64,000 nt of DNA from Streptomyces sp. Tue 6430 (GCA_021568835.1 JAKGSH010000010.1:5022001-5086000); one strand, 5' to 3'; counted from the first letter of the stretch, positions 10,068 through 19,194 are shown. Translations and numbers: made by a program. Notes: generated by a model from the sequence alone, not told the origin.

Positions 10068-10247
10068 ATGCCTGAGTCCGTCCCCCTCTCCGGCCTCGTC
10101 AACACTCTGCTGTTCGTTCTCGCCGTCACCCTGCTCGTCCGCTCCGGCATCCTGACGCGGCGGGTGCGGTCCCCGGAGCCGGCCCCCGTCATGGCCCCCG
10201 CGTACGGTGGCGGCGCGTCCCGGTTCCGGTGGAAGGAGCGCGCGTGA
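10068..10247 (+). CDS. Small single-pass membrane protein heading a two-component operon
   Basis: This 59-residue protein has one membrane helix (VNTLLFVLAVTLLVRSGIL, about residues 11-29), followed by a basic, Pro-rich cytoplasmic tail ending SRFRWKERA. The start is ATG 10068 with ACGGAGG six bases upstream. The stop overlaps the start of the histidine kinase (TGATG), so the two are translationally coupled. It may be an accessory or sensor subunit for that kinase. I do not recognise a named family. Confidence 0.7.
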   Translation: MPESVPLSGLVNTLLFVLAVTLLVRSGILTRRVRSPEPAPVMAPAYGGGASRFRWKERA

Positions 10248-11394
10248 TGCGGGACGCCTTTCTGCGCTGGCCCTCCCGGGAGGCGCTCGGCCGCGAGGGG
10301 ATCCCACGGCCGAGGCGTCTGCTCACCTGGGCCGTACGGCTCCTGGTGGCCGGTGTCCTGCTCTGGAGCGCTTTCCGTGACGACCGTGTACATGGCTGGA
10401 CGGCAGTGGCCGGGGTCTGCGGAGTCCTCGCGGCAGCCGTGCTGGCCTGGGCGTTCCCGCGTCTGACGGTTGAGCACCGGCTGTGGCCGTCCGTGGTTCT
10501 GCTGCTTCTGCTGCTGGGGCTGGCCGCCGGCGCCCACGCCGTGGGATTCGAGACGCCGGCCACCGTGGTGTGGTGCGGGTCCGCCATCGCGGCCCTGGAG
10601 CGGCTGCCCCTGGCCGCCGCGCTTCTGACGGCGGGCGCGGGCTTCGCCGCGTTCCCACTGGTCGGTGGGGGTGGGTGGCTGAGCGCAGCCGCCACGACCG
10701 GTGGCATGGCCCTCGCCGGATACGCGCTCCGTCTGGACGCGGAGGCCCGGGGCAGTGCCCAGCGGTTGCTGGCTCAGGAGAGAGCCGCGCGGGCCGCGGA
10801 GTCGGAGTCGGCCGCGCTGGCCGAGCGGGCCCGGATCGCCCAGGAGATCCACGACGTACTGGCGCACAGCCTCTCGGCGCAACTCGTGCATTTGGAGGCC
10901 GCCCGGCTGCTGATCGAGCGGGGCGCGGACCGCGACCGGATCCTCGAGCGGTGGTTGCGGCGCGCGGGATGGCCCGCGGCGGTCTCGAGGAGACTCGGCA
11001 GGCGCTCTCCGTGCTGCGGGGTGAGCTGACTCCCCTGGAGGAGTTCCTGACCGAGCTGGTGCGGGTGACCGCCGGTGCGGAGGTCACCGTGACAGGGGAA
11101 CGCAGACCGCTGCCGGCCGACGTGTCACAGACCGTGCGCAGGGTCGCGCAGGAGGCCCTGACCAACGTCCGCAAGCACGCAGCCGGGGCCGGAGTGCGTC
11201 TGCGCCTCGACTACGAGCCCGATCAAGTGATGCTGCGAGTAAGGGACTCGGGGGGACCGCCGGGCGAACTCGCCTGGACGGGAGGCGGGTACGGTCTGCT
11301 GGGGATGAGGGAGCGCGCCGAGCTGTTGGGAGGTTCGCTCGAGGCCGGACCGGGTGAGGAAGGGTTCGTGGTGACGCTGAAGGTGCCGGTATGA
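10247..11394 (+). CDS. Sensor histidine kinase, NarL/DesK type (frameshifted in this sequence)
   Basis: The N-terminal half has four to five membrane helices (for example LTWAVRLLVAGVLLWSAF and WPSVVLLLLLLGLAAGA) with no large outside domain. A coiled stretch of acidic helix leads to the HisKA_3 box with the phosphorylated His in AQEIHDVLAHSLS. The ATPase part has the N-box VAQEALTNVRKHA, DSGGPPG and GGYGLLGMRERAELLGG. The first 235 residues and the ATPase part are in different frames; adding one G at 10950-10951 (ERVVAARGMARGGLEE) joins them, giving about 382 residues. It begins in overlap with the small membrane protein gene and ends in ATGA overlap with its response regulator. The signal is unknown; cell-envelope stress is typical of this kinase shape. 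Confidence 0.85.
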
Positions 11395-12074
11395 CCGGTG
11401 AGTCGGGGACGGAGGCCGCCCGGGTCGTGGTGGCCGACGACCAGACCGTCGTCCGGGAAGGCATCGTGATGCTGCTCGGGCTGCTTCCGGGGATCGAGGT
11501 CGTGGGCGCCGCCGCCGACGGCGAGGAGGCGGTGCGGCTCGTCGCCGAACTCGCCCCGGACGTGGTGCTCATGGACCTGCGGATGCCCCGCTGTGACGGA
11601 GCCGAGGCGACCCGGCGCATCCGCGCCGAGCATCCCGGCACCCAGGTGGTGGTGCTCACGACCTTCGGGGACGACGAGTCCTTGTTCCCCGCGCTCAGGG
11701 CGGGCGCACGGGGTTACCTGACCAAGGACGCGGGCGGCGACGAGATCCTGCGAGCCGTGCAGAGCGTGCTGTCCGGGGACGCGGGACTGTCGCCGAGCGT
11801 TCAACGGCGCCTGCTGGAGCGTCTCTCGGAGCCCGAGCCGGAACCCGCGGCGCCCGCAGGACCGCCCGACGGACTGACCGTGCGGGAGACCGAGGTGCTC
11901 GTCCTGATCGCCGAGGGTCTCAGCAACCAGGAGATCGCCCGCGAACTGCACGTGTCCACGGCGACGGTGAAGACCCACATCAACAACATGTTCACCAAAA
12001 CGGGGCTCAAGGACCGTGCGCAGGCGGTGCGTTACGCGTTCAGGAAGGGACTGGCGCGGCCACCGGCCGGGTAA
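11391..12074 (+). CDS. Response regulator, NarL/FixJ family
   Basis: This 227-residue regulator has a receiver domain with the acidic pocket VVVADDQ, phospho-acceptor Asp62 in VVLMDLRMP, the Thr switch in VVVLTTFGDD and Lys in YLTKDAGG. After a Pro/Glu-rich linker (PEPEPAAPAGPP) comes a LuxR-type HTH (LTVRETEVLVLIAEGLSNQE, IARELHVSTATVKTHINNMF). The start overlaps the kinase stop by four bases (ATGA), so it is the partner of that kinase. A repeated TCCACCC site upstream of the operon is a plausible target. Confidence 0.93.
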   Translation: MTGESGTEAARVVVADDQTVVREGIVMLLGLLPGIEVVGAAADGEEAVRLVAELAPDVVLMDLRMPRCDGAEATRRIRAEHPGTQVVVLTTFGDDESLFPALRAGARGYLTKDAGGDEILRAVQSVLSGDAGLSPSVQRRLLERLSEPEPEPAAPAGPPDGLTVRETEVLVLIAEGLSNQEIARELHVSTATVKTHINNMFTKTGLKDRAQAVRYAFRKGLARPPAG

Positions 12075-12155
12075 ACGGGGCTTTTCGTCACCTGATGGGG
12101 TGAAGGGGAAAGGGAAGGAGAGTCGGGGATCTTCCCGTTCTGTCCATCCTTGGGC

Positions 12156-12716
12156 ATGCAGTCAAGCAACGGCCGTGCCCGCGGCAGTGAGCAGGGTTTC
12201 GAGAGTTCGGGCGACCGATGGCAAGGCGCGGGCCTGGCATCCGTCGAGGCACCCGGAGATGTGCGGTACGACGACCCTTGGTACGACGCTCTGGCCTCCG
12301 GCTGGGGCGAGTCGGGCACCATGAGCCCGCCCGCGACCGAGGTTCCGGCAGCCCGTCGGCAGCGTACGGACGGGGCCGACGCAGCGGCTCTCGTGTACGT
12401 CGAGGTGCAGCGGAGCGAAGCGTTCCAGGAGGTCCGTAGCCGGTATCGACGGTTCGTCGTTCCCGCGGTCATCGGATTCTTCCTCTGGTACGTCACCTAC
12501 GTCGTGGCGGCGACGACCGCGCCCGCGGTCATGGCCCGCCCTGTGTGGGGCGCGGTGAACGTGGCGCTTGTGGCGGGGCTCGGGCAGTTCCTCAGCACGT
12601 TCCTGCTCACCTGGGCCTACTCCCGGCACGCGCGGCTGCGCAGGGACCGTGCGGCCCTCGAACTGCGCTGGGACACCCAGGAACTGACGCGTGAGGCACG
12701 AGGCGGTGCGGCGTGA
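12156..12716 (+). CDS. DUF485 small membrane protein, partner of the symporter
   Basis: From ATG 12156 this is 186 residues: a hydrophilic, Ser/Gly-rich N-terminal ~78 residues, an amphipathic helix (VEVQRSEAFQEVRSRYRRF, about 82-100), then two membrane helices (about 101-123 and 130-156). The DUF485 core is characteristic of small proteins encoded next to ActP/MctP-type sodium:solute symporters. The stop overlaps the symporter start (GTGA), so they are coupled. The start codon is not secure, because no ribosome site is obvious; TTG 12150 is in frame just before it. The N-terminal extension is longer than in most DUF485 proteins. Confidence 0.75.
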   Translation: MQSSNGRARGSEQGFESSGDRWQGAGLASVEAPGDVRYDDPWYDALASGWGESGTMSPPATEVPAARRQRTDGADAAALVYVEVQRSEAFQEVRSRYRRFVVPAVIGFFLWYVTYVVAATTAPAVMARPVWGAVNVALVAGLGQFLSTFLLTWAYSRHARLRRDRAALELRWDTQELTREARGGAA

Positions 12717-14305
12717 CCGGTGACCACCAGACGCTGGCGTTGCTGCTGTTCAGTGTCTTCGTCGCGATCACCCTGGGAATCACGACGTGGGTGAGCCGCA
12801 GCCGGCACGGTTCGGCGGAGGAGTTCTACGCGGGCGGGCGGTTGTTCTCGCCCATGGAAAATGGTTTTGCCATCGCGGGCGACTACATGTCGGCCGCCTC
12901 CTTCCTGGGCATCTCCGGGCTCATCGCCCTCTTCGGCTACGACGGCCTGCTGTACTCGGTGGGCTTTCTCGTGGCCTGGCTCGTCGTGCTGTTCCTCGTG
13001 GCCGAACTGGTGCGCAACTGCGGGCGCTTCACGCTTGCCGACGTCATCGCCGCGCGGATGAAGGAACGCCCCGTGCGGATCGCGTCGGGGACGGCCTCGG
13101 TCACCGTGTCGATCCTCTACCTGGTCGCGCAGATGGTGGGCGCGGGCAGCCTGGTCGCGCTCCTGCTCGGCGACACGGGCGAGGCCGCCCAGGCGTGGGC
13201 GGTGATCGGGGTCGGCGCGCTCATGGTGATCTACGTGTCGCTGGGAGGGATGCGGGCCACCACATGGATCCAGATCGTGAAGGCGGTCCTGCTGCTCGGC
13301 GGCACGATCGTGCTCACCGTGCTCGTCCTGGTGCACTTCCACGGTGATTTCGACCGGCTGCTGCGCACGGCGGCCGAGCGCAGCGGGCACGGAGCCGCGT
13401 TCCTGGCACCCGGCCTGAAGTACGGCGGGGACTGGATCGCACGATTCGACTTCATCAGCCTGGGGCTCGCACTGGTACTGGGGACGGCGGGTCTGCCACA
13501 CATCCTGTCCCGCTTCTACACCGTGCCGACGGCGCGGGCCGCCCGGCGTTCCGTCGTCTGGTCGATCGGACTCATCGGCGGCTTCTACCTGATGACGATC
13601 GTCCTCGGCTTCGGCGCGGCGGCGATCGTCGGCCCCGACGCCGTACGCGGCTCCCATGCCTCCGGCAACACGGCGGTACCGCTCCTGGCCCTAGACCTGG
13701 GCGGCGGAGCCGGCTCCACAGGCGGGACGGTGCTGTTCGCGATCGTGGCGGCCGTCGCCTTCGCCACGATCCTCGCCGTGGTCGCGGGGATCACGCTCGC
13801 CTCCTCGGCGTCGGTGGCCCATGACCTGTACGCCTCCCTGCGCCGCAGGCACGGCGTACCGCGCGGCGAGGTGACGGTGGCACGGATCGCCGCAGTCGGC
13901 ATCGGTGCGACCGCGATCGGCCTCGGCCTGCTGGCCCGCGATCTCAACGTCGCGTTCCTGGTGGGGCTCGCCTTCGCCGTCGCCGCGTCGGCGAATCTGC
14001 CGGTCCTGCTCTACTCGCTGTTCTGGCGGGGCTTCACCACCCGCGGTGCCGTCTGGGCGATCTACGGCGGGCTGGTTCCGTCCCTGGTGCTCGTCGTGCT
14101 GTCGCCGGTGGTCTCGGGCAGCCCCCAGGCGCTCTTTCCGGAGGCCGACTTCCAGGTCTTCCCGCTCGAGAACCCGGGGCTGGTCTCGATCCCGCTGGGC
14201 TTCCTCGCCGGCTGGCTCGGCACGGCCACCTCGGCCGAGGTGCCCGACGAGGCCAAGCACGCGGAGACCGAGGTCCGGTCGCTGACGGGTGCGGGGGCCG
14301 TCTGA
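12713..14305 (+). CDS. Sodium:solute symporter, cation/acetate (ActP-like) type
   Basis: This 530-residue integral membrane protein of the SSS family has about 13 membrane helices. The family fingerprint appears as EFYAGGRLFSPMENGFAIAG and DYMSAASFLGISG near the start, GGMRATTWIQIVKAVLLLGG in the middle, and LGTAGLPHILSRFYTVP. This matches permeases for acetate and other short monocarboxylates. Gene coupling with a DUF485 protein supports the ActP/MctP group. The CitA/DcuS-type two-component pair that converges on it from the other side usually controls carboxylate transporters, so the symporter is a reasonable target. The substrate cannot be read from sequence alone. Confidence 0.88.
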   Translation: MTGDHQTLALLLFSVFVAITLGITTWVSRSRHGSAEEFYAGGRLFSPMENGFAIAGDYMSAASFLGISGLIALFGYDGLLYSVGFLVAWLVVLFLVAELVRNCGRFTLADVIAARMKERPVRIASGTASVTVSILYLVAQMVGAGSLVALLLGDTGEAAQAWAVIGVGALMVIYVSLGGMRATTWIQIVKAVLLLGGTIVLTVLVLVHFHGDFDRLLRTAAERSGHGAAFLAPGLKYGGDWIARFDFISLGLALVLGTAGLPHILSRFYTVPTARAARRSVVWSIGLIGGFYLMTIVLGFGAAAIVGPDAVRGSHASGNTAVPLLALDLGGGAGSTGGTVLFAIVAAVAFATILAVVAGITLASSASVAHDLYASLRRRHGVPRGEVTVARIAAVGIGATAIGLGLLARDLNVAFLVGLAFAVAASANLPVLLYSLFWRGFTTRGAVWAIYGGLVPSLVLVVLSPVVSGSPQALFPEADFQVFPLENPGLVSIPLGFLAGWLGTATSAEVPDEAKHAETEVRSLTGAGAV

Positions 14306-14382
14306 GGTCTTGCCCCGAACCGTCGCGGCCGTCCCGGACGAGAAGACCCCGGGCTGCCGTCCGCCGTCCACGGGCCGCTTCC

Positions 14383-15063
14383 TCAGGCGCGGGTCGCCCA
14401 CACGTAACGGTGTTCGGGGCGGCCCGCGTCGCCGTACTTCAGGGTGAGCCGGGCTCTGCCGGTGCGCTCCAGGAGCTTCAGATAACGCTGCGCGGTCTGG
14501 CGGCTCACCCCGGTGCGCTCGGCGATCTCCAGGGCGGACAGGGGCCCCTCGGCGCTCATCAGGGACTGGCGCACGAGTTCCGCCGTGGTGGGGGAGTGCC
14601 CTTTCGGCAGCCCCGGTTCCGAGGGCGTGGACAGGGCCCCGAAGATGCGGTCGACGTCGGCCTGTTCGGCCTCGACGCGGCTGTCGAGAGTACGGCGCAG
14701 CTCCGCGTACGCCTCCAGTTTGCCGCGCAGGCCCGCGAAGCTGAACGGCTTGACCAGGTACTGCAGGGCGCCCTGCCGCATTGCTGCCTGCACCGTCGTG
14801 ACGTCCCGTGCGGCCGTGACCATGATCACGTCGGTCTGGCGTCCGCGTCCGCGTATCTCCTGGACGACCTCCAGGCCCGTCCCGTCGGGGAGGTAGTGGT
14901 CGAGCAGGATCAGGTCGAGCCGCGGCAACCGCTCCACCTGGCGGAGCGCCTCGGCCGCACCGTGCGCCACGCCGGCGACGTGGAAGCCCGGCACCTTCCC
15001 GACGTAGGCGGCGTTGACCCGGGCGACCCTGGTGTCGTCGTCCACGACCAGGACCTCGATCAT
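14383..15063 (-). CDS. Response regulator, CitB/DcuR family
   Basis: This 226-residue protein starts with a receiver domain (EVLVVDDDTRV acidic pocket, phospho-Asp in LDLILLDHYLPDGTG, Thr in VIMVTAARD, Lys in YLVKPFSF). A linker with an FGALSTP motif follows, then a C-terminal winged HTH (LSALEIAERTGVSRQTAQRY, LKLLERTGRARLTLKYG) as in DcuR/CitB/DpiA regulators. It is translated in overlap with the upstream sensor (shared ATGA) and converges on the SSS symporter, which suggests control of C4- or tricarboxylate use. Confidence 0.9.
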   Translation of the reverse strand: MIEVLVVDDDTRVARVNAAYVGKVPGFHVAGVAHGAAEALRQVERLPRLDLILLDHYLPDGTGLEVVQEIRGRGRQTDVIMVTAARDVTTVQAAMRQGALQYLVKPFSFAGLRGKLEAYAELRRTLDSRVEAEQADVDRIFGALSTPSEPGLPKGHSPTTAELVRQSLMSAEGPLSALEIAERTGVSRQTAQRYLKLLERTGRARLTLKYGDAGRPEHRYVWATRA

Positions 15064-16742
15064 CGCGTCTCCTCCTCGACAGTGCTCCGCGCGGACGCGG
15101 CCAGGGCGGGTCCCGCATCGGCCCCGGCCGGCGATCCGGCCAACGCCTCGGGCAGTACGACGGTGAACTCGGCGCCCCCGCCGCGCGCGTCGCTCACGGA
15201 TGCGCGCCCGCCCTGCCGCTCGGCGAGCCTGCGCACCAGGGAGAGGCCGATGCCGCGTTTGCCGTGGGCCGGCGGCCTCTTCGTGGACCAGCCCTCCGTG
15301 AAGATCAACTCACGCTGTTCGGACGGGACTCCCGGCCCCGTGTCCCGTACGCGCAGAACGGCGGTGCGGCCCTCGGCGCGCAACTCGACCTCCACGCGCG
15401 CGTGGGCAGTGCCCGCCACGGCGTCCAGGGCGTTGTCCACCAGGTTTCCCACGACCGTCACCAGCCCGCGCGGGTCGACCAGCCGGTCGGGCAGCCGTGT
15501 GCCGTCCGAGATCCGCAGCGCCACGCCGCGTTCGGCCGCGACGGTCGCCTTGCCGACCAGCAGGGCGGCGAGCAGCGGATCCCCGATCTTCTCCGTCACC
15601 TGCTCGGCCGTCGCCCGGTGGTCGCCGACGACCTCACCGACGAAATCCACGGCGTCGTCGTACATCTCCAGTTCGAGCAGCCCCAGGAGTGTGTGCATGC
15701 GGTTGGCGTGCTCGTGGTCCTGGGCCCGCAGGGCGTCGATCAGCCCGTGCGTGGAGTCGAGCTCCCGGCCCAGCTGCTCCAGCTCGGTGCGGTCGCGCAG
15801 GGTGGCCACGGCGCCGCCGTCGTCGGTGGGCATCCGGTTGACGACCAGCACGCGCTGCCCGCGGACGGCGATCAGGTCCGTGCCGGTCACCCGGCCGGCC
15901 AGGACGTCGGACGTACGGCCCTCACCCAGCGCTTCGTCCGGTGACCGGCCCACCGCCTCGTCCCCGATGCCCAGGAGGCGCTGTGCCTCGTCGTTCAGGA
16001 GGCGGACGCGGCCGGTCCGGTCCAGCGCCACGACGCCCTCCCGGATGCCGTGCAGCATCGCCTCACGCTCGGCGAGCAGCGCCGAGATGTCGGAGAACGC
16101 CAGGTCCCGGGTCTGTCGCTGAACCCGCCGGGAGATCAGCCAGGCGGCCAGCGCCCCCACGGCGAGCGCGCCTCCCGCGTAGGCGAGCAGCCCCGGGATG
16201 GCGTGGACCAGCCGGGCGCGCACGCTGTCGTACTCGATGCCGACCGAGACCGCCCCGACGATCCGGCCCGTGCTGTCGCGCAGGGGTACCTTGCCGCGGG
16301 CCGAGCGGCCCAGAGTGCCGTTGTCGATCTCCATGACCTCCCGGCCGGCCAGGGCCTCGCTGGGATCCGTCGAGACGTGGCCGCCGACCTCCAGGGGCTC
16401 GGTGTGGGACCAGCGGACGCCACGGAGGTCCATCACCACCACGTACTCGGCCCCGCTCGCCGCACGGATCCGTTCCGCCTCGCGCTGCACCGGACCGTCG
16501 GCCGATGGCTGTGTGCGCCGCAGGTCCTCGGCGATCTGGGGTACGGCGGCGGTGGTCTGCGCGATGGCGAGCGCGCGGCGCATGGCCTGGTCGTCCAACT
16601 GCTCGCCGAGCGGTGCCAGGAACAGTCCGGTCGCGAGCACGGCGACTCCCGCGGCGATCGCCAGCTGCATGAGCAGGACCTGCGAGAAGACGCGCCGGGG
16701 CATGCCGAGGCGCAGGCGGCGGACGGGGGGAGCGGGACTCAT
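15060..16742 (-). CDS. Sensor histidine kinase, CitA/DcuS family
   Basis: The layout is typical. There is one N-terminal membrane helix (SQVLLMQLAIAAGVAVLATG), an outside PAS-like domain of about 130 residues with the family motifs RIRAASGAEYVVVMD and GRIVGAVSVGIEY, and a second membrane helix (GLLAYAGGALAVGALAAWLI). A cytoplasmic PAS follows (GIREGVVALDRTGRVRLLN), then a SPOB-like His box (DHEHANRMHTLLGLLEL) and an ATPase domain (GNLVDNALDA, DTGPGV, GKRGIGLSLVRRL). Such kinases sense citrate, malate, fumarate or related acids directly in the outer PAS domain. ATG 16742 is preferred to GTG 16748 because conserved sequence begins soon after it. It forms an operon with the CitB-type regulator, overlapping by four bases. 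Confidence 0.9.
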   Translation of the reverse strand: MSPAPPVRRLRLGMPRRVFSQVLLMQLAIAAGVAVLATGLFLAPLGEQLDDQAMRRALAIAQTTAAVPQIAEDLRRTQPSADGPVQREAERIRAASGAEYVVVMDLRGVRWSHTEPLEVGGHVSTDPSEALAGREVMEIDNGTLGRSARGKVPLRDSTGRIVGAVSVGIEYDSVRARLVHAIPGLLAYAGGALAVGALAAWLISRRVQRQTRDLAFSDISALLAEREAMLHGIREGVVALDRTGRVRLLNDEAQRLLGIGDEAVGRSPDEALGEGRTSDVLAGRVTGTDLIAVRGQRVLVVNRMPTDDGGAVATLRDRTELEQLGRELDSTHGLIDALRAQDHEHANRMHTLLGLLELEMYDDAVDFVGEVVGDHRATAEQVTEKIGDPLLAALLVGKATVAAERGVALRISDGTRLPDRLVDPRGLVTVVGNLVDNALDAVAGTAHARVEVELRAEGRTAVLRVRDTGPGVPSEQRELIFTEGWSTKRPPAHGKRGIGLSLVRRLAERQGGRASVSDARGGGAEFTVVLPEALAGSPAGADAGPALAASARSTVEEETR

Positions 16743-16844
16743 ACCCACGACGGTACGTGGGCGGTCCCGTGGAGCCGTAGGGGTGTGCGGTGTGGATCTC
16801 TTGATCTGCTCAAGAGGAAACGATTCGACGGCCGGCTCGCGGCG

Positions 16845-16872
16845 TGAGCGGCCGGCACGGACCGGCCGCTCA
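16845..16872 (-). terminator. Terminator of the sucrase/ferredoxin-like gene
   Basis: An 11-bp stem, TGAGCGGCCGG (16845-16855) with CCGGCCGCTCA (16862-16872), has a 6-base loop. Its outer end includes the stop codon of the minus-strand gene. Confidence 0.7.
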
Positions 16873-17811
16873 GCCGACCAGTACCGCGGGCCTCAGTTCG
16901 CGCACCGCCACCACGTCCATCCGCGCGGGTGATCCCAGGACCGCCGCTCCGCAGCTCTCCGGGCGGGGTGGCAGGGACGCGCCCCGGGCCACGACGACCC
17001 GCCAGTGCCGGCCGTCGACGTGGGCGACGGTCACCTCCCAGCGCGGTGCCTCGCCCTGTGTGCGCACGACGGTGAGGGCCTCGGCCGCGTACTCGCCGGT
17101 CGCCCTGCGTACGGCCAGCTCCGCCGCCTGGGCGGGCCGTTCCCAGGCCGAGCTCCCGCGGCACCCGTCCACGACGATGCGGCCCTCCCGGGCGCCGCGC
17201 AGCACCTCCTTGACGGAGTGGGCCTGAGCGCGGCCGTAGGCGTAGCCGTACGGCAGGACGAGCACGGTCGGCGAGAACCGGTGACCGCCCAGATGGGTGA
17301 CCTCCCAGACGCCGTCCGCGCCCGACGCGGCGAGTTCGGCGGCGAGGGGGCGGCCGAGAAGGGCGCAGCAGCGGTCGCGCTTGCCGTTGGTGCAGACGAG
17401 GGCGAGCGGGTCGCCGGTGTGCGGGGTGCCGCCGAGCGCGGTGCCGAAGGTCCGGTGGTCGCCTCGGCCGAGCGCGGCGAAGTCGAGGTCCAGCAGCCGG
17501 CCCGGGTCGTCGGTCCTGGCGCCGTGCAGCCACACTCCGCCGGGCACGGTGTGGGCCGCGTACACCTGGCGCAGGGGAGAGGTGCCGAAGTCGGCGTGAG
17601 GTCCGGGACGGCGGATGAGCGCGACGCGCACGCCGGTGCCCTGCGCGGCGGACTCCAGGGCACGGCCCAGCGAGGGGTCCAGGTGGCTCGACGTGAGCGC
17701 CCTGGCGCCCCAGGGGCCGGGCTGTTCCAGCAGCAGCCAGGTGGTCGCCGTGGCCGCGGTCCCCGGCATGGGCTCGTCGAGGTCCCGCGAGACGGTCGTG
17801 CACGTACTCAC
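16870..17811 (-). CDS. Sucrase/ferredoxin-like family protein (thioredoxin-fold ferredoxin homologue)
   Basis: This 313-residue protein from GTG 17811 (VSTCTTVSRDLDEPMPG) has the family's N-terminal TAATATTWLLLEQPGPWG, the central CTNGKRDRCCALLGRP (a CxnC cluster resembling a thioredoxin-like [2Fe-2S] ligand set) and VTHLGGHRFSPTVLVLPYGY. The family is named Suc_Fer-like and its biochemical role is poorly defined. A DmdR/IdeR-type iron box directly touches the start codon, so expression should rise when iron is scarce. The longer ORF start at 17874 would put the iron box inside the gene and lacks conserved sequence, so the shorter start is chosen. A hairpin overlaps the stop. Confidence 0.78.
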   Translation of the reverse strand: MSTCTTVSRDLDEPMPGTAATATTWLLLEQPGPWGARALTSSHLDPSLGRALESAAQGTGVRVALIRRPGPHADFGTSPLRQVYAAHTVPGGVWLHGARTDDPGRLLDLDFAALGRGDHRTFGTALGGTPHTGDPLALVCTNGKRDRCCALLGRPLAAELAASGADGVWEVTHLGGHRFSPTVLVLPYGYAYGRAQAHSVKEVLRGAREGRIVVDGCRGSSAWERPAQAAELAVRRATGEYAAEALTVVRTQGEAPRWEVTVAHVDGRHWRVVVARGASLPPRPESCGAAVLGSPARMDVVAVRELRPAVLVG

Positions 17812-17830
17812 AGAGGTGAGCCTAACCTGA
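17812..17830 (-). promoter_or_regulatory. Iron box (DmdR1/IdeR-type operator)
   Basis: Read on the minus strand, the 19-mer is TCAGGTTAGGCTCACCTCT. It agrees with the Streptomyces DmdR iron-box consensus TTAGGTTAGGCTCACCTAA at 16 of 19 positions, including an unbroken 15-base core. It ends immediately before the GTG start of the sucrase/ferredoxin-like gene, where bound repressor would block transcription or initiation. The match is seen; the regulation is inferred from the DmdR1 regulon. Confidence 0.8.
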
Positions 17831-17937
17831 CTTGGCGTCCGGCGGCCTCCGGAGGGGCGCGTGTCCCGCGGCACGGCACGCGCACGTGCCGCTCGGTTTC
17901 CCGCGCCGCCGGGCCGCGACCGTCCGGCGCGGCGGGC

Positions 17938-19194
17938 CTACTCGGGGACTGGCCGGGGAGGCTTCGGGCCCACGTAGATCCCGCTCGGACGCATGCGCAG
18001 GGGGCGTTCGCCGTACTCCTCCAGGGCGTGCGCGATCCAGCCCGCCGTCCGGGCGACGGCGAAGACCGTCTCGCCGGCCGACGCCTCCATGCCGCAGGAC
18101 GCCGTCAGGACCGCCAGCGCGAGGTCGACGTTGGCGTGCAGCGGGGTGTGGCGGGCGGTCGTGTCCACGATGTCGCGGGCGGCGGCCAGCGCCGGAGCCG
18201 CCTCGGGGATCTCCGCCAGGAGGGCGAAGAGGACACGCGCGCGGGGGTCCTCCTGTAGGTAGAGCCGGTGTCCCAGGCCGGGGATGCGGCGGCCGGCCCG
18301 CAGCTCCTCCGCGATCACGGGGCCCGCCGAGCCCCGGTCGAGGACGTCGAGCACCAGCCGGTGCGCGAGCCCGCTCGCCGCGCCGTGCAGGGGGCCCTCG
18401 ATCACTCCGAGCCCCGCGGTGACGGCCGCGTACGCGTGTGCGCGGGCGCCGGCCGCGGCCCGCACCGCGAGTGTCGACGCGGCCAGGTCGTGGTCGACGA
18501 GCAGGGCGAGCGCGGTGTCCAGGACGTGCAGGGGCGCTTCCGCAGCGGGCTGCCAACTGAGCCGCCCCCACAGCCGCTGGGCCAGCGAACCGCCGTCCCG
18601 GTGGGTGGACGTTTTCGGCGGCAGGGCGGCGACGAGGGTCGGGAGGAGGCCGCGGGCGGCGCCGAGCACCGTGTCCGCGGACAGGTCGAAGCGGAGCGGG
18701 TCCGCCACCGCGGCGGCGATCGCGGCGACGCGCAGGCGGTCGGTGGGGCCGGCGTGTTCGGGCAGGGCGCCGGCCGCGTGGCGGGCGGCCTCCACCGCGG
18801 CCCGGGGCGCGGCGAAGGCGGCTCCGTGCCGCATCCGGCCGGTCCAGAGCCATTCGGCGACCTCTTCGTACGAGTGCCGGGTGGCCAGCTCGGTCGCGTC
18901 GACGCCCCGGTAGTAGTACCGGTCCTCGCGGATGAGGGTGAGACGGGTGCGTACGGACTGCTCGGCGCCGCTGCCCGGACTCCCGCTGCTCTCCCGCCTG
19001 TTGCGCCGCGCGAGCGCCTCGACCTCCTGGGCGTCGAAGGTGCTGCCCCGGCCGCCGGGCACGCGCCGGCTGCCCAGCCGGCCGCGGCTGACGTAGGCGT
19101 ACACGGTCTCGGGCTTCACGCCGAGCAGCTCGGCGGCCTCCTTGGTGGTCAGCCGCCGTTCCGGGTGGCCGGGACCGGGTTCCTGATCGCGCAT
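17938..19194 (-). CDS. Citrate synthase-family protein with an N-terminal DNA-binding HTH domain
   Basis: From ATG 19194 this is 418 residues. Residues ~14-70 form an excisionase/MerR-like HTH (RLTTKEAAELLGVKPETVYA, YVSRGRLGSRRVPGGRGS) that normally binds DNA. The rest is a citrate synthase-fold domain. All three catalytic positions appear present: His in EGPLHGAAS, His in IPGLGHRLY and Asp in LHANVDLALAV. It is transcribed divergently from a second citrate synthase with 98 bases between the starts, and a palindrome lies between them. This looks like an enzyme that also acts as a transcription factor, or a degenerate sensor derived from citrate synthase. HTH-citrate synthases occur in other actinobacteria but I know of no defined function. 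Confidence 0.85.
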   Translation of the reverse strand: MRDQEPGPGHPERRLTTKEAAELLGVKPETVYAYVSRGRLGSRRVPGGRGSTFDAQEVEALARRNRRESSGSPGSGAEQSVRTRLTLIREDRYYYRGVDATELATRHSYEEVAEWLWTGRMRHGAAFAAPRAAVEAARHAAGALPEHAGPTDRLRVAAIAAAVADPLRFDLSADTVLGAARGLLPTLVAALPPKTSTHRDGGSLAQRLWGRLSWQPAAEAPLHVLDTALALLVDHDLAASTLAVRAAAGARAHAYAAVTAGLGVIEGPLHGAASGLAHRLVLDVLDRGSAGPVIAEELRAGRRIPGLGHRLYLQEDPRARVLFALLAEIPEAAPALAAARDIVDTTARHTPLHANVDLALAVLTASCGMEASAGETVFAVARTAGWIAHALEEYGERPLRMRPSGIYVGPKPPRPVPE

